64,000 bases of DNA, taken from positions 1-64,000 of the forward strand of contig NZ_WVUD01000025.1 in assembly GCF_009856865.1 (NCBI RefSeq). Direction: 5' to 3'. The DNA is from Solidesulfovibrio aerotolerans (GTDB lineage Bacteria > Desulfobacterota > Desulfovibrionia > Desulfovibrionales > Desulfovibrionaceae). Below the pieces are notes generated by a model, which searched no databases, had not been told where the DNA came from, and worked only from the letters and a program-made list of their open reading frames with translations. Of the stretch, positions 41,814 through 50,624 are shown one piece after another (position 1 is the stretch's first letter; each line of letters begins with the position of its first letter). Made by a program: the position numbers and the translations under genes.

Positions 41814-44800
41814 ATGCTTATCCAGGTCAAGGCCTCGGCCGGGTCGGGCAAGACCCACGCCCTGACCAACCGCTTCCTGTCTCTCGTGCTCGCGGCCGGC
41901 CGCGATTTGCCCCGGGCCTGCGGCGATCTGGGCGACGGTGCCTATGCGGTGCCGGACATCCTGGCCGTGACCTTTACCAACAAGGCCGCTGCCGAGATGC
42001 GCGAACGGGTCATTGAGGCGCTCAAAAAAATGGCCCTGGGCCAAAGCGGCGGCGCGTCAAAGGACCGGGTAACGGCCCGGCGCGAGTTGGAATCGCTACT
42101 CATCCACGCCCAGCGCCTCAATATCCGCACCATCGACAGCCTGCTCTATCTCATGGCCCGGGTGTTTGCCCTGGAACTGGGCCTGCGCCCGGATTTCGAG
42201 CCGTGTTTCGACGACACGGCCATCCTGTCCGACCTTTATGACCGTCTGGCCGCCGGCTTGCCGGCCGATCCCGGTCTGGCCCGGCAGTTTGGCGAGGCGG
42301 CTGCGGCGCTTTTCTCCCGCAGCAAAGGTTTTTTGCCCACCCTGCCCTTTCGCGAGCAACTGCTTACCGTGGCCGGCAAGCTCTTGGCCGACCCGGCCTG
42401 CGCCACCACCGATCCCGAGGCGTTGCGCCTGGGCCTGACCCGGCGCATGGGGGCGCTGCAAAACGCGGCCGGCGCGATCCTCCTGGCCCTGGACACGGCC
42501 GGACTGGTCGGCAACGCCCATTTCCTCACTTTTTTGCGCAAATGCCGGGATTGCGACAACGCCGCCCAGTTGCCGACCTCGACCTTTGTGGCCAAGGAGT
42601 CCCTGGCCGAGTGCCTGCTCAAAGCCTCGCGCGACCGGGTCACGCCCCAGCTCGAACGCCTGTTTGCCGCCTTGACCCAGGCCTATGGCGTGTGCCGCCG
42701 GGAAGCGCCGGTGCTGCTCGGGGCCATGGGCTTGGCCCCGTTTCTGGCCCTGGCCAGACGGCTGGCCGAGGATTTCCCGGGCTATCTGGCCCGTATGCGA
42801 AAACTGCCCCAATCCCAGTGGGCGCGCCTGGTCACCGCCCGGCTGGCCGGCGAGGACGGCGTGCCCGATGCCTGGTGCCGCATGGGTTCAGGGCTGGCCC
42901 ACATGCTCATCGACGAGTTCCAGGACACCTCGCGCAGCCAGTGGGCCGTCTTGCGCCTGCTCGCCCTGGAGAGTCTGGCCTGCGGCGGCAGCCTGTATCT
43001 CGTCGGCGACGTCAAGCAGGCCATCTACAGTTGGCGCGGCGGCGACGCGGCCCTGTTTGACGAAGCCCCGGCCGACCCCGAACTGTGCGCCGTTTCCGCG
43101 CCCCACTTTGAAGCCCTGCCCCACAACTGGCGCAGCGCCCCGGCCATTGTCGGGACCAACAACCGTTTTTTTGCCCCCCTGGCCGAGCCGGCCAAAGCCC
43201 TGGAGGCGGCCGAGGCATTGCTTGGTTCGGAACTGGCTGTGGCCGCCCCGGAACTGGCCGCCGCCCTTGGCCGGGCCTTTAGCGGAGCCGGCCAGGAGAT
43301 TCCCCCAAGCTACGCCGGACCCCAGGGCCATGTCCGGGTGACTGCCCTGCCCGGGGAATCGACCGAGGAATACGACGACGCCGCCCGGGAAACGCTGCTG
43401 GCCCTTTTGCGCGACGAACTGCTGCCGCGCCACGGGGCCGGCGGCGTGGCTGTGCTCACCCGCACCAATCCCCAAGCCGGGCGGGTGGCTTCCTGGCTGG
43501 TTGATGCCGGCATCGAAGTCGTGACCGAAAACAGCCTGCGCCTGGCCGACCATCCGCTGATCCGCCAACTCGCCGCCCTGCTGGCTTTTCTGGATTATCC
43601 GCCGGACAGCCTGTCGTTTTGGGCTTTTGTCTCGGGCCAGGAGCTTTTTGGCGATCTGGCCGGCATTACGCGCGACGAGCTGACCCAGTGGCTGGCCGGA
43701 CTACCGGGTCGGGCCTCCCTGTCCCTGGCCTTTAAGGCCCGCTGGCCCGACCCCTGGCAACTGCTCATAAAGCCCTATCTGCGCCAGACCGGCTTAGCCG
43801 GCCCCTACGACATCCTGCGCTCCATCGTCACCGGCTATCGCCTGATCGAGCGCCGGCCCGGAGACGAGGCCTTTATCCGCCGCTTTCTGGAAATCGCCCA
43901 TCTGGCCGAAAACGACGGCCGGGCCTCCATTTCCGCCTTTCTGGAATTTTGGAACGAAAACGGCGAAGACGAAAAGGTGCCCCAGCCCGAAAACGCCGGG
44001 GCCGTGCGGGTCATGACCATCCACAAGGCCAAGGGCCTGCAATTTCCGGCCGTGGTCGTGCCCTATCATCACTTCCACACCGACAACCGCCATCCCGAAC
44101 TGGTCACCGCCATCCTTGACGAGGGCACCTTGCTGGTGCCCGACCAGCCCGGCCTGGGCGAAGCCTACGCCCGCCGCCGGGCCAGGGATTTGGCCGAGCA
44201 GATCCATCTGCTCTATGTCGCCTGGACACGGCCGGAGCTTGAACTCCACGCCTTCGTGCCTGGCCATGGCCCTTTGCGCGAGGGCCGGCGCTATCCGCTG
44301 ACCCGGGTCATGGACGTTCTTTTTGCCGCCTTTGGCACCGACCCGGCCGAAGGCACCCCCATCCGCATCGGCGCGCCGACCGAGGCTCCGCCCGCCAACG
44401 CCGCTGCCTGTGCGGCCGCCCCGCTGCCCGCCCCGGCCGCTGTTGCGCCCCAGGCACCGCTGTCCTGGCTGCCGCGCCTGAAAGTCTATCGCAACGTGGC
44501 CCGGGATATCCGCGACGCCATGCGGTTTACCGAAAAGCGGCGCGGCGAATTGGCCCACGCTGCCGCCGAGACGTTTGTGCGGGCCGGCTTTGATCCCAGC
44601 GATCCCGAACCCGCCGCCCGAAAAGCCGTGGGGCTGGTTCTTGGCGCAACCCGCCTGGACCCGGGGCTGCGCGCCCGTCTGGCCGAAGAATTTGCTGCCA
44701 TGCTGCTGTGGCTGGCCGGCCTTGACGCGCTGCGCCCGACGCTCGCCGCCGGCTTTTGCGAACGCGACATCCTGGCCCCGGACGGCCAGCGCCACCGGCC

Positions 44801-44999
44801 GGACCTCTTTGCCGCCGGCCCCCAGGCCATAACCGTGGCGGATTTCAAAACCGGTCAGGCCGATGCCAGCCACGACGTCCAGGTGCGCCGCTATCTCGAT
44901 CTCTTGCGCCATCTGCCCGACTGCGCCACGGTCCCAGCCAAGGGCTGGCTTGTCTATCTCGACCGCCGGGAGTGCTGTCCCGTGGAGTACGCCTCATGA
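41814..44999 (+). CDS. addA: AddA-type helicase-nuclease (UvrD/RecB family)
   Basis: 1061 residues; ATG 41814 follows AAAAGGAG. Superfamily 1 helicase motifs in order: Walker A ASAGSGKTHAL, VTFTNKAAAEMRERV, IDEFQDTSRSQW, GDVKQAIYSWRGGD, VMTIHKAKGLQFPAVVV, LLYVAWTRPELEL. The C-terminal RecB-like nuclease keeps ITVADFKTG and QVRRYL (about 1010-1045). With AddB it resects double-strand breaks. Its stop overlaps the addB start (ATGA). Assignment as AddA rather than RecB rests on pairing with an AddB-like partner. Confidence 0.88.
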   Translation: MLIQVKASAGSGKTHALTNRFLSLVLAAGRDLPRACGDLGDGAYAVPDILAVTFTNKAAAEMRERVIEALKKMALGQSGGASKDRVTARRELESLLIHAQRLNIRTIDSLLYLMARVFALELGLRPDFEPCFDDTAILSDLYDRLAAGLPADPGLARQFGEAAAALFSRSKGFLPTLPFREQLLTVAGKLLADPACATTDPEALRLGLTRRMGALQNAAGAILLALDTAGLVGNAHFLTFLRKCRDCDNAAQLPTSTFVAKESLAECLLKASRDRVTPQLERLFAALTQAYGVCRREAPVLLGAMGLAPFLALARRLAEDFPGYLARMRKLPQSQWARLVTARLAGEDGVPDAWCRMGSGLAHMLIDEFQDTSRSQWAVLRLLALESLACGGSLYLVGDVKQAIYSWRGGDAALFDEAPADPELCAVSAPHFEALPHNWRSAPAIVGTNNRFFAPLAEPAKALEAAEALLGSELAVAAPELAAALGRAFSGAGQEIPPSYAGPQGHVRVTALPGESTEEYDDAARETLLALLRDELLPRHGAGGVAVLTRTNPQAGRVASWLVDAGIEVVTENSLRLADHPLIRQLAALLAFLDYPPDSLSFWAFVSGQELFGDLAGITRDELTQWLAGLPGRASLSLAFKARWPDPWQLLIKPYLRQTGLAGPYDILRSIVTGYRLIERRPGDEAFIRRFLEIAHLAENDGRASISAFLEFWNENGEDEKVPQPENAGAVRVMTIHKAKGLQFPAVVVPYHHFHTDNRHPELVTAILDEGTLLVPDQPGLGEAYARRRARDLAEQIHLLYVAWTRPELELHAFVPGHGPLREGRRYPLTRVMDVLFAAFGTDPAEGTPIRIGAPTEAPPANAAACAAAPLPAPAAVAPQAPLSWLPRLKVYRNVARDIRDAMRFTEKRRGELAHAAAETFVRAGFDPSDPEPAARKAVGLVLGATRLDPGLRARLAEEFAAMLLWLAGLDALRPTLAAGFCERDILAPDGQRHRPDLFAAGPQAITVADFKTGQADASHDVQVRRYLDLLRHLPDCATVPAKGWLVYLDRRECCPVEYAS

Positions 45000-47959
45000 A
45001 GCCCGTTGCCATTGTTCCCTGGACCGAGGAATTTTTCGCCGGCCTGGCCGAGCGGCTCGTTGCAGCCACGGGCGGGGATTTTTCAAACGTGCTGGTCCTC
45101 TTTCCCCTGCGCCGGGCGGCCCGGCACCTGTGTGACCGGCTGGCCGAGCTGCCGGGACTGCCGCTGCCGCTGCTCCTGCCGGAAATCGCGGCCGTGGGCG
45201 AATGGACGGCTGGCCTTGGGGCCACCTTCGCCCCTGCCCCGCCGGTCATGCTCGACGCCCTGGACCGGGTGGCCATCCTCCACGACATCGTGACCGAACT
45301 GGCTGCCGCCGATCCCGAGGACAGCGAGTTCCCCACCGACATCACCCGCTTTTTTCCCTGGGGCCTGGAACTGGCCGAACTCATGGAAGAGCTGTTGCGC
45401 CAGGGTGTGCCCGGGCGCGATCTGGCCCACATGGACGGGCAGGTGCTGGCCCCGGCCGCCGCCCTGCTGGCCCGGCTGGGCACCATCCACGACCGCTACC
45501 GGGAGCGCCTGACCGCCGAGGGACTGGCCACGCCGGGCCTGTGCGTTGCGCTCGCCGCCGAAAATGCCGAAGCCATTGCCGCGTCGCTTGACGGCCGGCG
45601 CATTTTTGCCTGCGGCTTTGCCGTCCTGTCCGGGGCGGAAAAAAAGCTCTTTCACACCCTGTGGAAAAAAGATCTGCTGGAACTCATCTGGCACGCCGAC
45701 CCGGCCCTGGCCGACGGCGGCCGGCCGGTCCATTTCGCCTGCCGCGAGCACCAGCGGCTGCTCAAGGATTGGAAAGCCAAAGCCACGGTCATTGCCGCCG
45801 GCAAGGCCCGCCGCCTGCGCACCAAGGCCGATCCCGCCCGCGCCACCCTGGTCCTGGACGCCGACGCCGCCAATCTGTCCTCCAAAAAACTGCGCTTTTT
45901 TGAGGCCCATGATCTGCACGCCCAATTAAAAGTCCTGGAGACATGTCTTAGCGACGCCCCGGACCTGGACAGCACGGCCATCGTGCTGCCGGACACCGGC
46001 CTGCTCTCGCCGGTGCTGCATATCCTGCCCCAAAAAGACGTCAACATCTCCATGGGCTATCCCCTCGCCCGCTCGGCCCTGGCCCGGCTCCTGGAAACCA
46101 TGCTGACGCTCCAGGAAACCCGGCTGTCGGCCGGGCGCTACCACTGGCGCGCCCTGGTGGCCCTGTTGCGCCATCCCTATTTAAAGATGCTGCGTCTGGG
46201 GCCGGACGAGCCGCTGCGGGCCGTTTTCCACGGCCTGGAAGCCGCCATCCGCCAGGGCGGGGCCTATGTCGATCCCTTCGGGCTGCCGTTGCCCGGCGGC
46301 GAGGACGCGCCCCCCTCCCCCGAAGTCCTGGCGCTGGCCAAGCGGGTGCTCACCGTCTGCCTGACCGCCTTCGACATCGTGGACACCCCCCGGGCCTTGG
46401 GCAACGCCCTCACCGGGCTGGCCGAACTGCTGCTGGACCCCGACCATGCCGGCGACGCCTGGGAGCGGTTTCTCATCGACGCCGAATGCCTCTTTCGTCT
46501 GGCCACCGACGTCATCCCGGCCCTGACCGCCGGCCGGCTGGCCGACGCCGCCCTCCCCACCGCCACGCTTTTTGCCCTGCTGCGCCGGCTTTTGGCCGAC
46601 GAGCGCGCCCCGTTTGAGGCCGAGCCGCTGACCGGCTTGCAGGTCATGGGCGTCCTGGAAACGCGGCTCATGTCTTTTAAGCGTGTTTTCGTCCTGGACG
46701 CCGTCGAGGACAAAATCCCGGGCGCGCCGCGCTACGATGCCCTGCTCCCGGACACCCTGCGCCGCCTGCTCGCCCTGCCCGATTCCCGGGAGCGCGATCT
46801 GGTGGCCGCCTATAACCTCTACCGGCTCTTTTTCGGGGCCGAGGAGATCACGGTCTTTTACCGCACCGGGGCCACGGGCACCGGCCTTTTTGAGGATCGG
46901 CCAAGCCGCAGCCGGTTCGTCGAGCAACTCCTGTGGGAAGAGGAAAAGCGCCTGGGCCGGGTGCTCACCCCCGGAGAGCCGCCGGTCTCCATCGTGCGCC
47001 TGCCGCCGTGTCCCATCCCCAAAGCCGACGCCGCCCTGCCCGTGACCCCGGCCGTGGCCGAACGGCTGGCCGCCTATCTGGCCGACAAGCGCCTGTCCGC
47101 CACCTTTTTCGACACCTATCTGGCCTGCCCGCTGCGTTTTTTCTACCGCTACCTCTCGCCCCTGGCAGCGTTGGCCGAAGTGGCCGAGGACGGCGACCGG
47201 GCCGCTGTGGGCGAAGTGGTCCACGAAGTCTTGCGCGACTACTTCACCCCGTTTCTCGGTCGCGACATCGACGGAGCCGACCTTGACCCGGGCGAACTGG
47301 CTGCTTTGTACGAAAGCCGTATGCGGGCCAGCCCCGCCTATGCCGCCCTGCCCCCGGACGGCCAACTCCTGCTGCTGCGCTCCGGCCGGGCCAGGCTGGC
47401 CGACGCCGTGGCCGCCACGCCACGCACCGTGCCCCTGGCCCTGGAAACCGAACTCGTGGCCAGCCTGGAGGTGGACGGCCGGTCCTATCCCCTGGCCGGC
47501 CGGGCCGACCGCATCGACCGGCGCGAAGACGGCATCGTCATTTTGGATTACAAGACCGGCAGCCTGTCTCTCCCCAAAAACACCGTCTGGAGGGACGAGG
47601 CCCTGTGGAGCCGCATCGGTGCCGCCGGCGGCCTTGGCCCCTACGACGAGACGCTGCTTGACCTCGTGGCCAAACGCTTCGGCAGCGTCCAGTTGCCGCT
47701 CTACTGCTGGCTCCATGCCGTCAGTCGCCACGAAACGCCGGCCGACGCCGCCTTTGTCGAACTGCGCGACCGGGGCCAGGAACGACCGCTGTTCGGCCCG
47801 CGCCTGGAACCCGAAGCCCGAAACGAAGCCATCCGACGCCAGACGCCGCAACTGCTGGCCTGCCTCGTGCGCAACCTGCGCGACGCCCCCTCCTTTGCCC
47901 CACGCCCCGACGAACGCCGCTGCCCCTACTGCGACTACCGCGCCGCCTGCGGTGCGTAA
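44996..47959 (+). CDS. addB: AddB-type nuclease (PD-(D/E)XK, iron-sulfur)
   Basis: 987 residues; ATG 44996 overlaps the addA stop by 4 bases. The long N-terminal part is an inactive helicase-like region. The C-terminal nuclease has YLACPLRFFYRY (first cysteine), IVILDYKTGSL (PD-(D/E)XK core) and a final CPYCDYRAAC, giving four cysteines for the 4Fe-4S cluster of AddB nucleases. It works with AddA in end resection. A block of stacked palindromes follows the stop. Confidence 0.87.
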   Translation: MKPVAIVPWTEEFFAGLAERLVAATGGDFSNVLVLFPLRRAARHLCDRLAELPGLPLPLLLPEIAAVGEWTAGLGATFAPAPPVMLDALDRVAILHDIVTELAAADPEDSEFPTDITRFFPWGLELAELMEELLRQGVPGRDLAHMDGQVLAPAAALLARLGTIHDRYRERLTAEGLATPGLCVALAAENAEAIAASLDGRRIFACGFAVLSGAEKKLFHTLWKKDLLELIWHADPALADGGRPVHFACREHQRLLKDWKAKATVIAAGKARRLRTKADPARATLVLDADAANLSSKKLRFFEAHDLHAQLKVLETCLSDAPDLDSTAIVLPDTGLLSPVLHILPQKDVNISMGYPLARSALARLLETMLTLQETRLSAGRYHWRALVALLRHPYLKMLRLGPDEPLRAVFHGLEAAIRQGGAYVDPFGLPLPGGEDAPPSPEVLALAKRVLTVCLTAFDIVDTPRALGNALTGLAELLLDPDHAGDAWERFLIDAECLFRLATDVIPALTAGRLADAALPTATLFALLRRLLADERAPFEAEPLTGLQVMGVLETRLMSFKRVFVLDAVEDKIPGAPRYDALLPDTLRRLLALPDSRERDLVAAYNLYRLFFGAEEITVFYRTGATGTGLFEDRPSRSRFVEQLLWEEEKRLGRVLTPGEPPVSIVRLPPCPIPKADAALPVTPAVAERLAAYLADKRLSATFFDTYLACPLRFFYRYLSPLAALAEVAEDGDRAAVGEVVHEVLRDYFTPFLGRDIDGADLDPGELAALYESRMRASPAYAALPPDGQLLLLRSGRARLADAVAATPRTVPLALETELVASLEVDGRSYPLAGRADRIDRREDGIVILDYKTGSLSLPKNTVWRDEALWSRIGAAGGLGPYDETLLDLVAKRFGSVQLPLYCWLHAVSRHETPADAAFVELRDRGQERPLFGPRLEPEARNEAIRRQTPQLLACLVRNLRDAPSFAPRPDERRCPYCDYRAACGA

Positions 47960-48262
47960 GAAACCGGGGCTCTGCCCCAGGCCCCGGCCGGGCGCTGCCC
48001 GGCACCCGCCGGGGGGCGACGGCCCCCCGGACCCCCGGGAAGGGGGGAGGCTGAGGCCCTTTGCTTCCTGCACACCAGCAAAGTGCCGACACTGTGCACC
48101 GGAAGTCCCCCTAACCCCATAAAGCAGGGGTCCGGGGGGATCATCCCCGGCGGGGCTCGGGGCAGCGCCCCGATTCTCTTTTACCTGTCGCGCCCCTTGA
48201 CGGCCGCCGTCGGCCCGCGCTATGGAGCAGTCAACGTTTTATCCGACCAAGGAAGCCCTGCC
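47960..48262. repeat. Stacked GC palindromes between addB and the ilv leader
   Basis: From 47963 to 48176 there are at least five palindromes in a row, including CCGGGGCTCTGCCCCAGG (47974), GCCGGGCGCTGCCCGGC (47987), CCGGGGGGCGACGGCCCCCC (48009), CCGGGGGGATCATCCCCGG (48132) and CGGGGCTCGGGGCAGCGCCC (48151). The last part, with AGGGGTCCGGGGGG, resembles the reverse form of the 3'-end elements elsewhere in the window. No gene is visible. The ilv promoter probably lies at the right end. Confidence 0.6.
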
Positions 48263-48349
48263 ATGTCTACCGCCAACCACGTCCTGCTAGCCTGCCCGCT
48301 GTCGACGACGTGCGTGGTCGTAGTAGGCGTCGTTATCGCGGCGCCTTAG
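48263..48349 (+). CDS. ilvB leader peptide (IvbL-like)
   Basis: 28 residues, ATG 48263 with AAGGAAG 8 bases upstream, stop TAG 48347-48349. Nearly half of it is branched-chain residues: VLL at 7-9, L13, then VVVV at 18-21 and VVI at 23-25. It ends 29 bases before a terminator hairpin that precedes ilvB. This is the layout of the E. coli ivbL attenuator: ribosome stalling at the Val run when charged tRNA is short would prevent termination. The peptide sequence itself need not have a function. Confidence 0.9.
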   Translation: MSTANHVLLACPLSTTCVVVVGVVIAAP

Positions 48350-48411
48350 CGGGGAAGCTTTCTTTTTTGTGATCTTCCAGCCCCCGCCGGCGCGCCGGTG
48401 GGGGCTTTTTT
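48349..48411 (+). promoter_or_regulatory. Attenuator: antiterminator and terminator of ilvBN
   Basis: Terminator: arms 48379-48390 and 48395-48406 (12 bp, one G-T), loop CGCG, then T6 (48406-48411). Antiterminator: GCGGGG at 48349-48354 can pair with CCCCGC at 48382-48387, and GAAG (48354-48357) with CTTC (48374-48377), competing for the left arm of the terminator. Confidence 0.82.
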
Positions 48412-48456
48412 ATGGGCTGTCCGCCGCGCGCCATGGGGCTTTAGCAGGAGCCGCCC

Positions 48457-50142
48457 ATGACACGCTTGACCGGTGCGCGCATCATTGCCCAGAGTCTGTG
48501 CCGCCACGGCATCACCACCGTGGCCGGCATTCCCGGCGGTGCCAATCTGCCGCTGTTTGACGCCCTGGCCGAAACCCCCATCCGCATTGTCCTGGCCCGC
48601 CATGAGCAGGGTGCCGGGTTTATTGCCCAGGGCATGGCCCGGGTGACGGGCCGGGCGCAGGTCTGTCTGGCCACGTCCGGGCCGGGTGTCATGAATCTGC
48701 TCACCGCCATTGCCGACGCCAAGGCCGATTCCGTGCCCCTCGTCTGCATCACCGGGCAGGTGCCGCGCAGTTTGTTGGGCACCGACGCCTTTCAGGAAGT
48801 GGACGTCTACGGCCTGACCATTCCCATTGCCAAACACAACGTGCTGGTGCGCCGGGCGGCCGATCTGCCCCGCGTCATGGCCGAGGCCTTTGCTTTGGCG
48901 ACGTCGGGCCGGCCGGGACCGGTGGTGGTGGACGTGCCCAGGGATGTCCAGACCGAGGCGGTGGAGCTTGGCGCGTGGCCGGCGAGCGCCGGGCCAAAGG
49001 GTCCGGCCGGGTCGGGCTTGCCTGAACCGGGGGATCTGGCCTTTGCCGCAGCACTTTTGGCCCGATGCGAGCGGCCGCTGCTCTATTGCGGCGGCGGTGC
49101 GGCCAAGGCCGGGGAGGCGATTGCCGCCCTGGCCGAAACTCTGGACGCGCCGGTGGTGACCACGCTGATGGGCCTTGGCCTTTTGCCGCCCAACCATCCC
49201 CGGCTGGCCGGCATGATCGGCATGCACGGCGCGCCGACGGCCAATCATCTGCTGGCCCGCTGCGACATGCTGGTGGCGGTCGGGGCGCGCTTTGACGACC
49301 GGGCCACCGGCGATGCCAAGCGGTTTTGCCCCGGGGCCTCCGTGGTCCACATCGACATCGATCCGGCCGAGCACCACAAAAACCGCCAGGCCCATGTGGC
49401 CCTGGCCGGCGACGCCGGCCGGGTGCTTGCCGCGCTGTTGCCGCTGCTTCCGGCCCGGTCGCGTCCGGCTTGGACCGCCATCCGCGAGCGCCTTGCCCGG
49501 GAGCATCCCTTTGCCCTGCCGGGAATCGACGATCCGAAAAGTCCCTATGGTGTGCTGGCCGCCGCCGCCGGGATGCTCGGGCCGGATGCGGTGGTGGCCA
49601 CGGATGTGGGGCAGAATCAAATGCGCGCCGCCCAGGCCTGGCCGTGTCATCGGCCGGGGCGGTTTCTGACCTCGGGCGGCCTTGGCACCATGGGCTTTGG
49701 CCTGCCGGCAGCCATTGGCGCGGCGTTGGCCGAGCCTGGGCGGCCGGTTGCCTGCGTTACCGGCGACGGCGGCCTTTTGATGAACGTCCAGGAACTGGCC
49801 ACGTTGGCGGAACTGGGCCTGCCGGTCAAAATTTTACTCATGGATAACGGCGTGTTGGGGCTGGTTCGCCAGCAACAGGCCCTGTTTGTCGGCGGCCGTT
49901 ACACCGCCTCGACTTTCACCGCCCGGCCCAATTTCACGGCCCTGGCCGCCTCGTTTGGCATCGCGGCCCTGGATCTTGAACCCTGCCGCGACGGGCGCGC
50001 CGCCCTGGCCGCCGCCCTGGCCGCGCCCGGCCCGGCCCTGGTGCGCCTGCCTGTCGATCCCGATGCCCATGTCTATCCCATGGTGCCGCCCGGTGCCGCC
50101 AACCATGAAATGATTTTGGAGAATCGCCATGCCCACGCCTAA
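48457..50142 (+). CDS. ilvB: Acetolactate synthase large subunit
   Basis: 561 residues, thiamine-diphosphate enzyme of valine/leucine/isoleucine synthesis. Motifs: GIPGGANLPLFDAL, the catalytic Glu in ARHEQGAGFIAQGMAR, TSGPGVMN, and the ThDP/Mg site GDGGLLMNVQELATLAELGLPVKILLMDN, in part. ATG 48457 follows CAGGAG. It overlaps ilvN by 14 bases and is controlled by the attenuator just upstream. Confidence 0.93.
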   Translation: MTRLTGARIIAQSLCRHGITTVAGIPGGANLPLFDALAETPIRIVLARHEQGAGFIAQGMARVTGRAQVCLATSGPGVMNLLTAIADAKADSVPLVCITGQVPRSLLGTDAFQEVDVYGLTIPIAKHNVLVRRAADLPRVMAEAFALATSGRPGPVVVDVPRDVQTEAVELGAWPASAGPKGPAGSGLPEPGDLAFAAALLARCERPLLYCGGGAAKAGEAIAALAETLDAPVVTTLMGLGLLPPNHPRLAGMIGMHGAPTANHLLARCDMLVAVGARFDDRATGDAKRFCPGASVVHIDIDPAEHHKNRQAHVALAGDAGRVLAALLPLLPARSRPAWTAIRERLAREHPFALPGIDDPKSPYGVLAAAAGMLGPDAVVATDVGQNQMRAAQAWPCHRPGRFLTSGGLGTMGFGLPAAIGAALAEPGRPVACVTGDGGLLMNVQELATLAELGLPVKILLMDNGVLGLVRQQQALFVGGRYTASTFTARPNFTALAASFGIAALDLEPCRDGRAALAAALAAPGPALVRLPVDPDAHVYPMVPPGAANHEMILENRHAHA

Positions 50143-50440
50143 AAACGACCACGCTTGGACCGCTGCTGCCTCGGCCGTGCTCGAACTGACCACCGGCGAC
50201 ACGCTGGCCGCCCTGCGCCATGTGGCGGCCTGTCTGGCCCGGCGCTCCTATCCGCTGCTGGGGCTGGCCTGCACCCCCGGCGCGACCGGGAATGGCCGGC
50301 TGGTGGTGACTGTTGCCGACGACGGCCGGTTGGAGCGGCTTCTGGCCGAACTGCGCGCCTTGCCGGAGATTGTGGCCGCACGTCTGGGCCGGGGACAGCA
50401 AGCCGCCCAGGCCGGTCTGGTCAACGACGCGGCAGCCTGA
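50129..50440 (+). CDS. ilvN: Acetolactate synthase small subunit, ACT domain (IlvN-like)
   Basis: 103 residues, the short IlvN size. The pattern LELTTGDTLAALRHVAACLARRSYPLLGLAC ... VVTVADDGRLERLLAELRALPEI (both in part) is an ACT domain, the regulatory unit for valine feedback. Start ATG 50129 lies inside the end of ilvB with GGAG upstream, so synthesis is coupled. The family's conserved Asn/Gly in the ligand loop is not clear, so feedback cannot be judged from sequence. Confidence 0.82.
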   Translation: MPTPKNDHAWTAAASAVLELTTGDTLAALRHVAACLARRSYPLLGLACTPGATGNGRLVVTVADDGRLERLLAELRALPEIVAARLGRGQQAAQAGLVNDAAA

Positions 50441-50506
50441 CGCGGCGCGCAAGCACCAGACGCGGCAGCAAGCACCGGACATTGCGGCCTGACGCGGTGC
50501 GCAAGC
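50435..50506. repeat. Short direct repeat after ilvN
   Basis: GCCTGACGCGG(C/T)GCGCAAGC occurs at 50435-50454 (overlapping the ilvN stop) and 50487-50506, one mismatch. Shorter related words (GACGCGGCAGCAAGCACC) lie between. Confidence 0.6.
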
Positions 50507-50624
50507 CCTGGTCGTTGCGCCCCCGCCACGACGGGAGGCGATAGGGGTGAAACGCCGTTCTGGACGAGTGCTGCCGCCTGGGGTATGGGCCTGCCAAGCG
50601 TCTTTCGCTTTGGGAGGTTGTACC

